Of a stretch of DNA of 64,000 nucleotides, positions 44,957-54,758 are shown in pieces; position 1 is the stretch's first letter, and the number at the start of each line of letters is the position of its first letter. Source of the stretch: Imhoffiella purpurea (GTDB lineage: Bacteria > Pseudomonadota > Gammaproteobacteria > Chromatiales > Chromatiaceae); the NCBI RefSeq assembly GCF_000585215.1, contig NZ_AONC01000016.1, positions 1 to 64,000 on the forward strand, in the 5' to 3' direction. The notes beneath the pieces are model-generated. The model saw only the letters and a list, made by a program, of their open reading frames with translations, ran no database searches and was not told the origin of the DNA. The position numbers were made by a program, and so were the translations under genes.

Positions 44957-46235
44957 CGGCCCACGTATCAGTATCCGCAACGGACGGCTGATCGACCCCG
45001 CCAGCGGCCTCGACGGCGAGACGGACCTGCACATCGCCGACGGCGAGGTGCTGGCGATCGGAGCCGCACCCTCGGGCTTCCAGCCGGAACTCACGCTCGA
45101 CGCGCGCGGCCGACTCATCTGTCCAGGATTCGTCGACCTCTGCGCCCGGCTGCGCGAGCCCGGCCACGAGCACAAGGCGACCATCGCCAGCGAGACCCGG
45201 GCCGCCGCGGCCTCGGGCATCACCACGCTCTGCTGTCCGCCCGACACCCTGCCGGTGATCGACACCCCGGCGGTGGCGCAACTGGTCTACCAGACCGCCG
45301 AGCGTCACGGCTTCGCCCGGGTGCTGCCGGCCGGGGCCGCCACCCAAGGGCTGGAGGGGGTCAAGATCACCGAGATGGCCGCGCTCAAGCAGGCCGGTTG
45401 TCCGGTCCTGAGCCAGGCCGACCGCCCGATCCGCAGCACCCAGGTGCAGCGGCGCGCCATGGAGTATGCGACGACCTTCGGGCTCACCCTCTTCCTGCAT
45501 CCCCAGGACGCCGCGCTGAGCGAGGAGGGCTGTGCCCACGAGGGTCTGGTGAGCACGCGGCTCGGACTTCCGGGAATTCCGGAGGCGGCCGAGACGGTCG
45601 CGGTCGCGCGGGATCTGGCCCTGGCCGAGCAGACCGGGGCCCGTATCCATTTCCGCGGTCTCTCGACGGCGCGAGGTGTGGCCATGCTGACCGAGGCACG
45701 TCGGCGCGGCGTCCAGGTCACGGCCGACGTCAGCATGCACCAGCTCTTCCTCACCGAGGAGGATCTGGAGTGCTTCGACGCCAACTGCCATCTGATTCCG
45801 CCGCTGCGCACCCGCGCCGACCGCGAGGCATTGCGCGCCGCGGTCGCCTCGGGCGAGATCTCGGCCATCTGCTCGGACCACCAGCCACACGACGCCGACG
45901 CCAAGCTCGCGCCTTTCCCGGAGACGGCACCCGGCATCTCGGCGCTGGAGACCTTGCTGCCCCTGGCCCTGAGGCTGGTGGAGGAGGGGGTGATGGACCT
46001 GTCGACCCTGATCGGGCGACTGACCCAGGGACCGGCGAGCGTGCTCGGCCGCGATCTCGGACGCATCGCACCGGGTAGCCCGGCGGACGTCTGCGTCTTC
46101 GATCCCGAGGCGACCTGGGTGGTGAGTCCCGCCACCCTCGTCAGCCATGGACTGCACACCCCGTTCAACGAGCAGGAGATGCGCGGACGGGTGAGCTGGA
46201 CCCTGCACGGCGGGCGGATCGTCTTCGAGCGATGA
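44949..46235 (+). CDS. Dihydroorotase-like PyrC' (catalytically inactive type)
   Basis: A 428-residue amidohydrolase-fold protein overlapping pyrB. The metal-binding HxH of real dihydroorotases, expected in GFVDLHxHLREPG, is replaced: the residues read [13 protein letters not shown]. The later conserved motifs are also altered. The protein is therefore expected to be a structural partner that assembles with PyrB and not an enzyme. The gene order pyrR-pyrB-pyrC' matches Pseudomonas. A true PyrC should be elsewhere. Confidence 0.9.
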   Translation: MANGPRISIRNGRLIDPASGLDGETDLHIADGEVLAIGAAPSGFQPELTLDARGRLICPGFVDLCARLREPGHEHKATIASETRAAAASGITTLCCPPDTLPVIDTPAVAQLVYQTAERHGFARVLPAGAATQGLEGVKITEMAALKQAGCPVLSQADRPIRSTQVQRRAMEYATTFGLTLFLHPQDAALSEEGCAHEGLVSTRLGLPGIPEAAETVAVARDLALAEQTGARIHFRGLSTARGVAMLTEARRRGVQVTADVSMHQLFLTEEDLECFDANCHLIPPLRTRADREALRAAVASGEISAICSDHQPHDADAKLAPFPETAPGISALETLLPLALRLVEEGVMDLSTLIGRLTQGPASVLGRDLGRIAPGSPADVCVFDPEATWVVSPATLVSHGLHTPFNEQEMRGRVSWTLHGGRIVFER

Positions 46236-46256
46236 TCGGGTCGTCGCCAGCCATAC

Positions 46257-46320
46257 GGCGCAATACGCTTTCGCTATTGCGCCCTACACCGTAAAGCCGC
46301 TCCCGAAGGCGGCTTTACGG
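46257..46320. terminator. Two adjacent strong hairpins between convergent pyrC' and pilU
   Basis: Hairpin one pairs GGCGCAATA (46257-46265) with TATTGCGCC (46275-46283). Hairpin two pairs CCGTAAAGCCGC (46289-46300) with GCGGCTTTACGG (46309-46320). Both are perfect. The first has the look of dispersed palindromic units found in related genomes, which I cannot test here. The pair should stop transcripts from both sides. Confidence 0.75.
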
Positions 46321-46330
46321 CCTCTGACAC

Positions 46331-47488
46331 TCACATCCGATTCGGCTCCTCGTCCTCGACCAGGGTGATGCCGTCGATCGAGCGGTCGGTGGCTGCACGC
46401 TGGGCGGTTCCGCCCTGGAGCTTGATCATGAGCCGCACCTCGTTGGCCGAGTCGGCATAGCGCAGGGCGTCCTCGTAGGTGATCTCGTCTTCCTGATAGA
46501 GGTTGAAGAGCGCCTGGTCGAAGGTGACCATGCCCTGCTCGCCGGAGCGCTTCATCAGGTCCTTGAGCTTGTGCACCTCGCCCATGCGAATGAGGTCCGC
46601 CGCCAGCGGTGTATTGAGCAGCACCTCGATCACCGCGCGGCGTCCCTGACCGCTCTTGCGCGGCGCCAGCTGCTGGGCGACGATCCCCTTGAGGTTGAGG
46701 GAAAGGTCCATGAGCATCTGGTTGCGCGACTCCTCGGGGAAGAAATTGATCACCCGGTCCAGCGCCTGGTTGGCGTTGTTGGCATGGAGCGTGGCGAGCA
46801 CCAGATGGCCGGTCTCGGCGAAGGTGATGGCGTACTCCATGGTCGCCCGGGTACGGATCTCGCCGATCAGGATGACGTCGGGGGCCTGACGCAAGGTGTT
46901 GCGCAGGGCCACCTCGAAAGACTCGGTGTCCACCCCGACCTCGCGCTGGGTGATGATGCAGCCATCGTGTTCGTGGACATATTCGATCGGGTCCTCGATG
47001 GTGATGATGTGGCCCGAGCTGTGGCGGTTGCGATATCCGACCAGGGCCGCCAGCGAGGTCGACTTGCCCGTGCCGGTGGCGCCGACGAAGATGACCAGAC
47101 CGCGCTTGGTCATGGCCAGGTCGCGCAGCACCGAGGGCAGCTTGAGCTCCTCCATGGTCGGGATGCGGGTCTCGATGCGCCGCAGCACCATACCCACGGC
47201 ATCCCGCTGCACGAAGGCGCTGACGCGGAAACGGCCCAGAGGGGCGCGATCGAGCGCGAACTGGCACTCCTTGGTGTCATCGAATTCCGCACGCTGGCGC
47301 TCGTTCATGATCTCCATGACCATGGAGCGCGCATTGTCGGCCGTCAGCGCCTGCTTGGCGGCCGGATAGATGGCCCCGTCGATCTTGATGCTGGGCGGCC
47401 AGCCGGCGGTGATGAAGAGGTCGGAACCTCTCTTCTCGACCAGAGCACCCAGGAGTTGCTCCAGCGCTCGCTTGAAATCCATCGCCAT
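46331..47488 (-). CDS. pilU: Type IV pilus retraction ATPase, PilU type
   Basis: A 385-residue secretion-type ATPase. Walker A is VGATGTGKSTS, the Asp box is IEDPIEYVHEHDGCII, Walker B ILIGEIRTRATMEYA, and His-box HLVLATLHANNA. It is longer than PilT and ends with an extra C-terminal segment (ALRYADSANEVRLMIK), both typical of PilU. PilU adds force to PilT-driven retraction. It is 78 nt downstream of pilT. Cytosolic, at the pilus base. Confidence 0.95.
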   Translation of the reverse strand: MAMDFKRALEQLLGALVEKRGSDLFITAGWPPSIKIDGAIYPAAKQALTADNARSMVMEIMNERQRAEFDDTKECQFALDRAPLGRFRVSAFVQRDAVGMVLRRIETRIPTMEELKLPSVLRDLAMTKRGLVIFVGATGTGKSTSLAALVGYRNRHSSGHIITIEDPIEYVHEHDGCIITQREVGVDTESFEVALRNTLRQAPDVILIGEIRTRATMEYAITFAETGHLVLATLHANNANQALDRVINFFPEESRNQMLMDLSLNLKGIVAQQLAPRKSGQGRRAVIEVLLNTPLAADLIRMGEVHKLKDLMKRSGEQGMVTFDQALFNLYQEDEITYEDALRYADSANEVRLMIKLQGGTAQRAATDRSIDGITLVEDEEPNRM

Positions 47489-47566
47489 CCTCGCTCATGG
47501 ATAGACGACGCCCGGCCTCGACCGGGCGTCAGATTCGCCGGCAGGAATGTCGCCGCCGGGAGACGA

Positions 47567-48604
47567 TCACACGAAGTCTTCCTTGTTCTGTGCCTTGGTG
47601 CGGGCATCCTTGCGCGAGACCAGCCCCTTCTGGATGAGATCCTTGAGATTCTGATCCAGGGTTTGCATGCCGTGTGCCTGGCCCGTCTGAATGGCCGAAT
47701 ACATCTGGGCCACCTTGGCCTCGCGGATCAGGTTGCGAATCGCGGGCGTCCCGATCATGATTTCGTGGGCCGCGACCCGTCCGCCGCCGATCTTCTTCAT
47801 CAGGGTCTGCGAGACGACCGCCCGCAGCGACTCCGACAGCATGGCGCGGACCATGTCCTTCTCGGCCGCGGGGAAGACGTCGATGATACGGTCGATGGTC
47901 TTGGCGGCAGAGGTGGTGTGCAGCGTGCCGAAAACCAAGTGCCCCGTCTCCGAGGCGGTCAGGGCCAGACGGATCGTCTCCAGGTCGCGCATCTCGCCCA
48001 CCAGGATGATGTCCGGGTCCTGGCGCAGGGCGGAACGCAGCGCCTCGCTGAATCCCAGGGTATCGCGATGGACCTCGCGCTGGTTCACCAGACATTTCTT
48101 GCTGGTGTGCACGAACTCGATCGGATCCTCGATGGTGAGGATGTGCGCGTACTCGTGGTCGTTGAGATGGTCGACCATCGCGGCCAGCGTCGTCGACTTG
48201 CCCGAACCGGTCGGTCCGGTGACCAGGATGAGACCGCGCGGGACGTTGATGATGTCCTTGAAGATGGCGGGCGCCTTGAGATCCTCGAGCGTCAGCACCT
48301 TGGAGGGGATGGTTCGGAAGACGGCGCCCGCGCCCCGCTTCTGATTGAAGGCGTTGACGCGGAACCGCGCCACGCCCGGGATCTCGAACGAGAAGTCGGT
48401 CTCGAGGAACTCCTCGTAGTCCTTGCGCTGCTTGTCGTTCATGATGTCGTAGACAAGCGAGTGGACCGAGCGGTGCTCCAGCGCGGGGACGTTGATCCGG
48501 CGCATGTCTCCGTCGACCCGGATCATCGGAGGCAAGCCAGCCGACAGATGCAGGTCCGAGGCGTTGTTCTTGACGCTGAATGCGAGTAGTTCGGCGATGT
48601 CCAC
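47567..48604 (-). CDS. pilT: Type IV pilus retraction ATPase, PilT
   Basis: A 345-residue hexameric ATPase, the usual PilT length. Walker A VTGPTGSGKSTT, Asp box IEDPIEFVHTSKKCLVNQRE, Walker B ILVGEMRDLETIRLA and His box HLVFGTLHTTSA are present, as is the C-terminal AIRNLIREAKVAQMYS motif specific to PilT. It powers pilus retraction for twitching and DNA uptake. A long inverted repeat lies in its leader. Confidence 0.97.
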   Translation of the reverse strand: MDIAELLAFSVKNNASDLHLSAGLPPMIRVDGDMRRINVPALEHRSVHSLVYDIMNDKQRKDYEEFLETDFSFEIPGVARFRVNAFNQKRGAGAVFRTIPSKVLTLEDLKAPAIFKDIINVPRGLILVTGPTGSGKSTTLAAMVDHLNDHEYAHILTIEDPIEFVHTSKKCLVNQREVHRDTLGFSEALRSALRQDPDIILVGEMRDLETIRLALTASETGHLVFGTLHTTSAAKTIDRIIDVFPAAEKDMVRAMLSESLRAVVSQTLMKKIGGGRVAAHEIMIGTPAIRNLIREAKVAQMYSAIQTGQAHGMQTLDQNLKDLIQKGLVSRKDARTKAQNKEDFV

Positions 48605-48681
48605 GTATCACTCCATCAATGGCCAGCCCGAAGGCGAGAGCATGACCCCGGACCGGTGGTAGGCGGGATCGACCTCTATCG

Positions 48682-48746
48682 AGAGCGGCCGGCGTCCGGA
48701 GGGCAGCTTCCGGCGTGCTGGAGTCGGCCCGCTGGCCGGCCGCTCT
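48682..48746. repeat. 12 bp inverted repeat in the pilT leader
   Basis: AGAGCGGCCGGC (48682-48693) pairs perfectly with GCCGGCCGCTCT (48735-48746) across a 41 nt loop that itself holds a CCGGA/TCCGG stem. It lies 78-142 bp upstream of the pilT start. Confidence 0.55.
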
Positions 48747-48896
48747 TGCCGGGATCCTGGGATAGATTTCGACGCGAGATCCCGCCAGCAAGCCTAGCCC
48801 GAAACCCGGGTGCCGTCACAGAGGATCAGTTCACAGATCTCGACGCCGTTTCATCCGTCGCCGCACACGATCCGAGGATCCGCACCGCGAGCGCAT

Positions 48897-48923
48897 CCGG
48901 ACGGCCGGGGAGGGGCCGTCCGG
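48897..48923 (-). terminator. Hairpin after purE
   Basis: CCGGACGGCC (48897-48906) pairs with GGCCGTCCGG (48914-48923), 10 bp with a 7 nt loop, just past the purE stop. No T run follows. Confidence 0.55.
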
Positions 48924-48936
48924 GCCGAAACCAGGC

Positions 48937-49461
48937 TCAGTCCCCGGCCGCTTGCTCCCGCTCCAGGCGAGCGACCTTCTCCATCACCATCGACTCGAGA
49001 TCGCGCTTGTAGCGGGCGATCCGCTCGCGCACGGCCGCGTCGGAGGCACCGATGATCTGGGCGGCCAGGATGCCGGCGTTCTTGGCGCCGTTGATGGCCA
49101 CGGTGGCGACGGGGACCCCGGCCGGCATCTGGACGATCGAGAGGAGCGAGTCCTCGCCCGACAGGGCGGAGGTCTTCACCGGAACGCCGATCACCGGCAG
49201 CGGGGTGATGGCCGCCGCCATGCCCGGCAAGTGGGCCGCGCCGCCGGCACCGGCGACGATCACCCGCAGCCCGCGCTCCACGGCCGTCTCGGCATAGTCG
49301 TAGAGACGCCTCGGCGTGCGGTGAGCCGAGACGATGGTCATCTCGTATGAAAGGCCGAAGTCGTCGAGGACGGCGGCCGCCTCCCGCATGACCGGAAGGT
49401 CGGAGTCGCTGCCCATGATGATGCCGACCTGGGGTGGATGCTGGGTCGATGATTGACTCAT
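48937..49461 (-). CDS. purE: N5-carboxyaminoimidazole ribonucleotide mutase
   Basis: A 174-residue PurE. It rearranges N5-CAIR to CAIR in purine synthesis. [16 protein letters not shown], the [13 protein letters not shown] loop and [14 protein letters not shown] are the family signatures. The start ATG 49461 overlaps the purK stop by 4 nt (ATGA), so translation is coupled. Confidence 0.97.
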   Translation of the reverse strand: MSQSSTQHPPQVGIIMGSDSDLPVMREAAAVLDDFGLSYEMTIVSAHRTPRRLYDYAETAVERGLRVIVAGAGGAAHLPGMAAAITPLPVIGVPVKTSALSGEDSLLSIVQMPAGVPVATVAINGAKNAGILAAQIIGASDAAVRERIARYKRDLESMVMEKVARLEREQAAGD

Positions 49462-50612
49462 GGGTGATCCTCTCCGGAGATCTCGATCAGGTCGCGAACA
49501 CGTTTGGCCTTGCGCTTGGCGCTCTCGATATCCGGATCGAGCACCGTCACATGCCCCATCTTGCGATAGGGGGAGGTGGCCGCCTTGCCGTAGAGATGCA
49601 GGCAGACGCCCGGGATGGCCAGCGCCTCGTTCAAGCCCTTGATGGTCGGACGGCCACGATGGCCGGGCGCGCCCAGCAGATTGATCATGGCCGCTGGCGA
49701 CAGCTGATCCGTGATCCCGAGCGGCAGCCCCACCACAGCGCGCAGATGCTGCTCGAACTGGTCGGTGACGTTGGCCTCGATGGTGTGATGGCCCGAGTTG
49801 TGGGTTCGGGGCGCCACCTCGTTGACCAGCAGCTCGCCGCTCTCGGTAAGGAACATCTCCACGCCGAAGATCCCGACGCCGTCGAGCATCTCGACCGTTC
49901 GCACGGCGAGTTCGATCGCCGCATCGGCGGTCGCCTGCGAAACATCGGCAGGCGCCAGCAGCATCTCGAGCACGTTCTCGCCGGGTCGGAAGCACATCTC
50001 GACCACCGGATAGCAGCGGCACTCGCCGTCCAGACCGCGGGCGACCACCACCGCCAGCTCCTTAGCGGCCGGAACGAAGCGTTCCAGCAGCGAGGGCACG
50101 GGCAGATGTGCCCTGTAGTCCTCGGCCGACTTCATGATGGAGACGCCGCGGCCGTCGTAGCCGCCCCGGCGCGCCTTCTGAACCAGCGGATAGCCGAACT
50201 CGGCGAATGCCTCCGGGCTCGGCTCGGGCATGGCGACGAAGGGCGCGGTCGAGATGCCCGCGTCGGCGAGCGCCTGCTTCTGGGTCAGCTTGTCCTGGAT
50301 CAGCGCCAGCACCTTGGGCGAGGGATGGAATCTGTGCCCCTCGCGCTCGAGCTGGAGCAATGTCTCGGTATCGATGTCCTCGATATCGAAGGTGGTGACG
50401 TCGCAGAGCTCGGCAAGCTCGCGCAGCTTCGCCGGATCATGGTAGTCGCCGATGATCTGATGACCGGCGACCTGGCTGGCGGGCGAGCCGGGAGTCGGAT
50501 CCAGCACCACGCAGGTGCAACCCAGCCGCTTGGCGGCCTTGGCCATCATGCGACCGAGCTGACCGCCACCGATGATGCCGATACGGGCAAGAGGTAAAGG
50601 GAATACGTCCAT
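49458..50612 (-). CDS. purK: N5-carboxyaminoimidazole ribonucleotide synthetase
   Basis: A 384-residue ATP-grasp enzyme making N5-CAIR from AIR, ATP and bicarbonate. [32 protein letters not shown], and [18 protein letters not shown] are hallmarks. The start is ATG 50612, where homology begins. It is first in the purK-purE pair. A 254 bp gap lies upstream. Confidence 0.97.
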   Translation of the reverse strand: MDVFPLPLARIGIIGGGQLGRMMAKAAKRLGCTCVVLDPTPGSPASQVAGHQIIGDYHDPAKLRELAELCDVTTFDIEDIDTETLLQLEREGHRFHPSPKVLALIQDKLTQKQALADAGISTAPFVAMPEPSPEAFAEFGYPLVQKARRGGYDGRGVSIMKSAEDYRAHLPVPSLLERFVPAAKELAVVVARGLDGECRCYPVVEMCFRPGENVLEMLLAPADVSQATADAAIELAVRTVEMLDGVGIFGVEMFLTESGELLVNEVAPRTHNSGHHTIEANVTDQFEQHLRAVVGLPLGITDQLSPAAMINLLGAPGHRGRPTIKGLNEALAIPGVCLHLYGKAATSPYRKMGHVTVLDPDIESAKRKAKRVRDLIEISGEDHP

Positions 50613-50804
50613 GGCGCAATCATCTGCGTTATGAGAGAAATTGGGAAGCCCCGAGATCGGACGGAGCCAATGCAACAGGTTCCAGACCATGATGGTCCGG
50701 ATCGCCTGTGTGGAGGACGAAGCCCTTTCCGGCCTCGCATGGCACTGGGGGGCGGCCCGCCTGGAGATCGCGATCGGCGAGCCCTGGATGGCGCGAGCGC
50801 GTCG

Positions 50805-50847
50805 CGTCCGGGAGCCGATCCCGTAGGGGAATCGGCTCTCGCGGACG
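50805..50847 (-). terminator. Large hairpin downstream of the MbcA/ParS-like gene
   Basis: CGTCCG pairs with CGGACG and, inside, GAGCCGAT with ATCGGCTC, a 14 bp interrupted stem. It lies 20 bp beyond the stop at 50867. No T run. Confidence 0.5.
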
Positions 50848-50866
50848 ACGGCGCTACTTTAGCACT

Positions 50867-51331
50867 CTATGGGGTATCGATCCCGGCGGATTGAGGGGCC
50901 GTCGAGCCGGAACGGCCGTATTCGGCCTTGGAACCGGTGAGATCCCAGGCGAAGGTGCAGTCCAGATGGGACAGCACCGATATCATCCCGCTCTCGCCGT
51001 CCTCGACCATGAGTGCGACCGGGGCGCGTTTCCCGAACCGCTTGTTGCCCCGTCGGATCCAGAGACGGCGCATCTCGGGATTGCGCGGAAAATAGGTGAG
51101 CAGCGCCTCCTGGATCCGCGACAGATAGGCGACGCGCCGGTTCACCCGGGGATCGTCGGGAAAGGGCTCGTCGTCGCGGAACCGCCCCACGTGTCTGGTT
51201 TTGATCGACTGGGGCAGCTCCAGGATCCTTGCGACGTCGCTGGCCGCCAGCCCCCAGTCGTCGAGCAGATCCATGGTGCGCCGGGTCATGGAACGGCGCT
51301 CGTCGAGCGTGAATTCGGTCGTGCGTTCCAC
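50867..51331 (-). CDS. MbcA/ParS/Xre-type (DUF2384) antitoxin-like protein, no toxin partner
   Basis: A 154-residue protein. The N-terminal helical part (LDDWGLAASDVARILELPQ) is like the Xre HTH of MbcA/ParS antitoxins. The later NPEMRRLWIRRGNKRFGKRAPVAL-like segment resembles the DUF2384 toxin-binding region, with the W and GxxPxxLM pattern. These antitoxins normally pair with a RES-domain toxin gene. None is adjacent: purK lies on one side and spoT on the other. A solitary regulator or a decayed pair is possible. Assignment is by remembered pattern. Confidence 0.5.
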   Translation of the reverse strand: MERTTEFTLDERRSMTRRTMDLLDDWGLAASDVARILELPQSIKTRHVGRFRDDEPFPDDPRVNRRVAYLSRIQEALLTYFPRNPEMRRLWIRRGNKRFGKRAPVALMVEDGESGMISVLSHLDCTFAWDLTGSKAEYGRSGSTAPQSAGIDTP

Positions 51332-51412
51332 CAGACAGGACTCCTGCGCCGCTGGCGCGATGGTTTCGGGCCTGGGTAGGAGGTGGCGTCTGACGAGCGC
51401 GGATGCAACCGC

Positions 51413-53668
51413 TCAGGATCGGGTGACGCGGGTGATGCGGGTGACCAGGGGAACCCGTCTGAGACGACGGATGATGCAGGCCAGATGGGCGCGGCTGCGC
51501 ACCAGGATGAGGAACTCCAGATCCGTGGTCATGCCGTCCTTCTCGCGCGACTGGACGTTCTCGATATTGGACCCCTGCTCGGCGATGGCGCCCGCCACGA
51601 CGGCCAGCGCACCGCGCCGATTGCCGGTCTCGACCCGGATCTCGGTGGGAAACTCGCCCTCGGGCTCGCTGGACCACTCGATGTGCAGCAGCTTGTCCTT
51701 CTTGCCCTCGAGACCGCCGAGGTTGCGGCATTCGCTGCGGTGGACCACGATGCCCCGGCCGGGACTGAAGAGCGCGGTGATATCGTCTCCGGGAATCGGA
51801 CGGCAGCAGCGGGCGAAGCTCACCACCATCCCCTCGGTGCCGCGAATCGCCAGGCGGTGCGGATGCAGATCCTTGTCGGCTCCGGACTCGCCGATGCCCG
51901 ACTCGCCGGCGGGATCCTCGGACTCGGCGTCGATCAGACGCCGAGCCACCAGCGCCGCCAAGCGGTTGCCGAGTCCGATCTCGGCGAAGAGATCGTCGAC
52001 GTCCTTGAGCTTGGCCTCTTCCAGATAGGCCGCCAGCCGGATCGCATCGACCCGGTCGATATCGTTGTTGAAGAGGGCCAGTTCGGCATTCAGCAGACGC
52101 CGCCCGAAGGCCCGGGCCTCGCGCAGCTTGATGTTCTTGAGATGGCCGCGGATGTTGACTCGCGCCTTGGCGGTCACCACGAAATTGAGCCAGCCCGGAT
52201 TGGGGCGGGCGCCCGGGGCGGTGATGATCTCGACCGTCTGTCCGTTGCGCAATGTGGTGCTCAGCGGGGCCATGCGGCGGTCGATGCGGGCCGCGACGCA
52301 GCTGTTGCCGACATCCGAGTGGATGGCATAGGCGAAGTCGACCGCCGTCGCCCCGCGCTTGAGCGACAGGATGCGCCCCTTGGGCGTGAAGAGGTAGACC
52401 TCGTCCGGGAAGAGGTCGACCTTGACATGCTCCAGGAACTCGACCGAATTCCCCGCCTCGCGCTGCATCTCCAGGAGATTCTGCAGCCAGTCGGCCGCCA
52501 GCGCCGCCGGATTCGAGCCGGCCTGGCCGCCATTCTTGTACATCCAGTGCGCGGCGATCCCGGATTCCGCGACGCGATGCATGTCCTCGGTGCGGATCTG
52601 GATCTCGATCTGAATCCCCTGCGGACCGACCAGCGCGGTGTGGAGCGCCTGGTAGCCATTGGCCTTGGGAATGGCCACATAGTCCTTGAACCGGCCCGGC
52701 ACGGGCTTGTAGAGATTGTGCACCAGACCCAGAACCCGATAGCAGGTGTCGACCCGATCGACCGTCACGCGGAAGGCGAAGACGTCCAGCAGTTCGGAGA
52801 AACCGCGCGACTTGTCGCGCATCTTGCGGTAGATGCCGTAGAAGTGCTTGCGGCGCCCCTCGACCGCGCCCTGGATGTCCTCCTGCAGCAGGGCGCGCTT
52901 GAGTGCCGTCTCCACCATTGAGACCATCTCGATCCGAGCACCCGAGGTCCTCTGCACCGCACGCTGGATCACCTGCCGGCGCCACGGCCAGTAGTGGGCG
53001 AAGGCCAGATCCTCCAGCTCGACCCGGATCCAGTTGATCCCGAGCCGATTGGCGATCGGGGCGAAGATGTCCAGGGTCTCGCGCGAGATGCGCCGGCAGG
53101 CCTCGGCGCTCATGGCGTCGAGGGTGCGCATGTTGTGCAGCCGGTCGGCGAGCTTGATGAGGATCACCCGGATATCGCGGGTCATCGCCAGCAGCATCTT
53201 CTGCAGACTGGCCGCCTGGGCCTCGGCACGCGATTTGAAGTCGATCTGGGTGAGCTTGCTGACCCCGTCGACGAGTTCGGCGACATCGTCCCCGAAGGTG
53301 GCCGCGACCTCCTCCTTGGGGATCTGGGTGTCCTCGATGACGTCGTGCAGCAGGGCGGCGATCAGACACTTGTGGTCCATGCGCATCTCGGCCAGGATGC
53401 GCGCCACCGCGAGCGGATGGTAGATGTAGGGCTCGCCCGACTTGCGCTTCTGGCCCTCGTGGGCCTCGGCGCCGAACAGATAGGCGCGATAGCACTCGGC
53501 GACCTGATCCGGAGGCAGATAGCCCTCCAGATAGGCGCAGAGATCGCTGACCAGATAGCGCCCGTCCGAGATCTGTGTCGCCTTCGAAGGCTTGGGAGAC
53601 ATTTCGGAGGCCGCAGTCTCGGTCTGGGGCTCTAGCCCCATGGACGAGGAGATAGCGGCCGTCGACAT
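51413..53668 (-). CDS. spoT: Bifunctional (p)ppGpp synthetase/hydrolase
   Basis: A 751-residue RSH enzyme. The HD hydrolase domain (HPLAVARILAEM with ALLHDVIEDT), the synthetase domain (GRFKDYVAIPKANGYQALHT and EIQIRTEDMHRVAESGIAAHW), a TGS domain (VYLFTPKGRILSLKRGATAVDFAYAIH) and a C-terminal ACT domain are in the usual order. The intact HD suggests both activities. The start is ATG 53668; ATG at the internal MSPKPSK is an alternative. Order rpoZ-spoT downstream of gmk is the usual one. Confidence 0.96.
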   Translation of the reverse strand: MSTAAISSSMGLEPQTETAASEMSPKPSKATQISDGRYLVSDLCAYLEGYLPPDQVAECYRAYLFGAEAHEGQKRKSGEPYIYHPLAVARILAEMRMDHKCLIAALLHDVIEDTQIPKEEVAATFGDDVAELVDGVSKLTQIDFKSRAEAQAASLQKMLLAMTRDIRVILIKLADRLHNMRTLDAMSAEACRRISRETLDIFAPIANRLGINWIRVELEDLAFAHYWPWRRQVIQRAVQRTSGARIEMVSMVETALKRALLQEDIQGAVEGRRKHFYGIYRKMRDKSRGFSELLDVFAFRVTVDRVDTCYRVLGLVHNLYKPVPGRFKDYVAIPKANGYQALHTALVGPQGIQIEIQIRTEDMHRVAESGIAAHWMYKNGGQAGSNPAALAADWLQNLLEMQREAGNSVEFLEHVKVDLFPDEVYLFTPKGRILSLKRGATAVDFAYAIHSDVGNSCVAARIDRRMAPLSTTLRNGQTVEIITAPGARPNPGWLNFVVTAKARVNIRGHLKNIKLREARAFGRRLLNAELALFNNDIDRVDAIRLAAYLEEAKLKDVDDLFAEIGLGNRLAALVARRLIDAESEDPAGESGIGESGADKDLHPHRLAIRGTEGMVVSFARCCRPIPGDDITALFSPGRGIVVHRSECRNLGGLEGKKDKLLHIEWSSEPEGEFPTEIRVETGNRRGALAVVAGAIAEQGSNIENVQSREKDGMTTDLEFLILVRSRAHLACIIRRLRRVPLVTRITRVTRS

Positions 53669-53778
53669 CTCGAGATTACCCTTTCGATCTCAGCTCCAAG
53701 GACGCGCGTCATGGCGATGCAGAACCCAGGCGCGGAACGGTATGTTCCACGATCGGCGATCGCACATCGCTGGCGACG

Positions 53779-54087
53779 CTATTCCTTGGCGTCCCGCGGC
53801 GGCTCGGGCTGCTGTTTTCCCGCATCAGCGGAGAGTTCCTCGGCCAGCGCCTGCTCCAGGGCCGCGGCGGTCTCGTCCATCTCGCGCTGCGCCTCCTGAA
53901 CCATGGCATTGGAGATGTTCCCGGCGGCGATCTCGCGCAGGGCCATCACCGTCGGCTTGTCGTTCTCCCAGGCCAGGGTCGGCTCGACGCCGTTGGCCAG
54001 CTGACGCGCGCGCTTGGTCGCCAAAAGCACCAGATTGAACCGGTTGTCCACATGGTTGAGGCAATCCTCGACCGTAATTCTCGCCAT
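53779..54087 (-). CDS. rpoZ: RNA polymerase omega subunit
   Basis: A 102-residue protein starting [20 protein letters not shown], with the RARQL and [12 protein letters not shown] motifs typical of omega. It supports polymerase assembly and ppGpp response. The gene lies between gmk and spoT, as in enterobacteria. The tail from about residue 80 is low-complexity Pro/Glu-rich. Confidence 0.97.
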   Translation of the reverse strand: MARITVEDCLNHVDNRFNLVLLATKRARQLANGVEPTLAWENDKPTVMALREIAAGNISNAMVQEAQREMDETAAALEQALAEELSADAGKQQPEPPRDAKE

Positions 54088-54111
54088 TCTCGTTTCCTCA
54101 GATCAAAATCT

Positions 54112-54735
54112 TCAATTCGGTCGTCGGTCCAGCGGATCCAACAGCGGCGCCAGACGTGGTCTCTGCTGGCCCAGGCGCAGCCGCTCGGCCGTGGCGATCG
54201 CCGCGAGCGCATCGAGCGCGGTCTCGAAGCGATCGTTGACGACCAGATAATCGTATTCGGCGTAATGCAGCATCTCGTCGTGCGCCTGCTGCATGCGTCG
54301 CGCGATCACCTCGTCGGCATCCGTACCCCGTCCCCGCAGCCGGCGCTCCAGCTCCTCGACCGACGGGGGCAGGACGAAGACGCTCACCGCATCCTCGAAG
54401 CGTTGCCTGACCTGGCGGGCGCCCTGCCAGTCGATCTCGAGCACCAGATCCTGGCCGCATTCGAGACAGTCGCGCACATCCGGCTCGCGGGTGCCGTAGA
54501 GGTTGCCGAAGACCTCCGCATGCTCGAGGAAGACACCGGCGGCGATCTCGCTGCGAAAGCGCTCCCGGTCCAGGAAATGGTAATGCACGCCGTCACTTTC
54601 ACCGGGCCGGGCTGCCCGCGTGGTGCAGGATACGGATAAGGTCAGGGCGGGATCGCGCTCGAGCAATGCCTTGACCAGGCTGGTCTTGCCGGCGCCCGAG
54701 GGTGCCGACAGGATGAAGAGAATGCCTCGAGCCAT
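54112..54735 (-). CDS. gmk: Guanylate kinase
   Basis: A 207-residue enzyme, the same length as the E. coli protein, phosphorylating GMP to GDP. The P-loop SAPSGAGKTSL, the VSCTTRAARPGESDGVHYHF GMP site, and EIDWQGARQVRQ are present. Start ATG 54735 is chosen for its GAGG at 5 nt and its fit to the family; ATG 54762, overlapping the yicC stop, is an alternative with no clear ribosome site. Confidence 0.97.
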   Translation of the reverse strand: MARGILFILSAPSGAGKTSLVKALLERDPALTLSVSCTTRAARPGESDGVHYHFLDRERFRSEIAAGVFLEHAEVFGNLYGTREPDVRDCLECGQDLVLEIDWQGARQVRQRFEDAVSVFVLPPSVEELERRLRGRGTDADEVIARRMQQAHDEMLHYAEYDYLVVNDRFETALDALAAIATAERLRLGQQRPRLAPLLDPLDRRPN

Positions 54736-54758
54736 TGCCGCCTCGTCTCTCGCCTCAC

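Larger units (their letters stand above)
48605..48936. other. 332 bp between pilT and purE with two structural elements
   Basis: No gene is supported. It contains the purE terminator (48897-48923) and the pilT leader inverted repeat (48682-48746). The pilT promoter should lie at about 48750-48890, but no clear -35/-10 was recognised. Confidence 0.45.
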
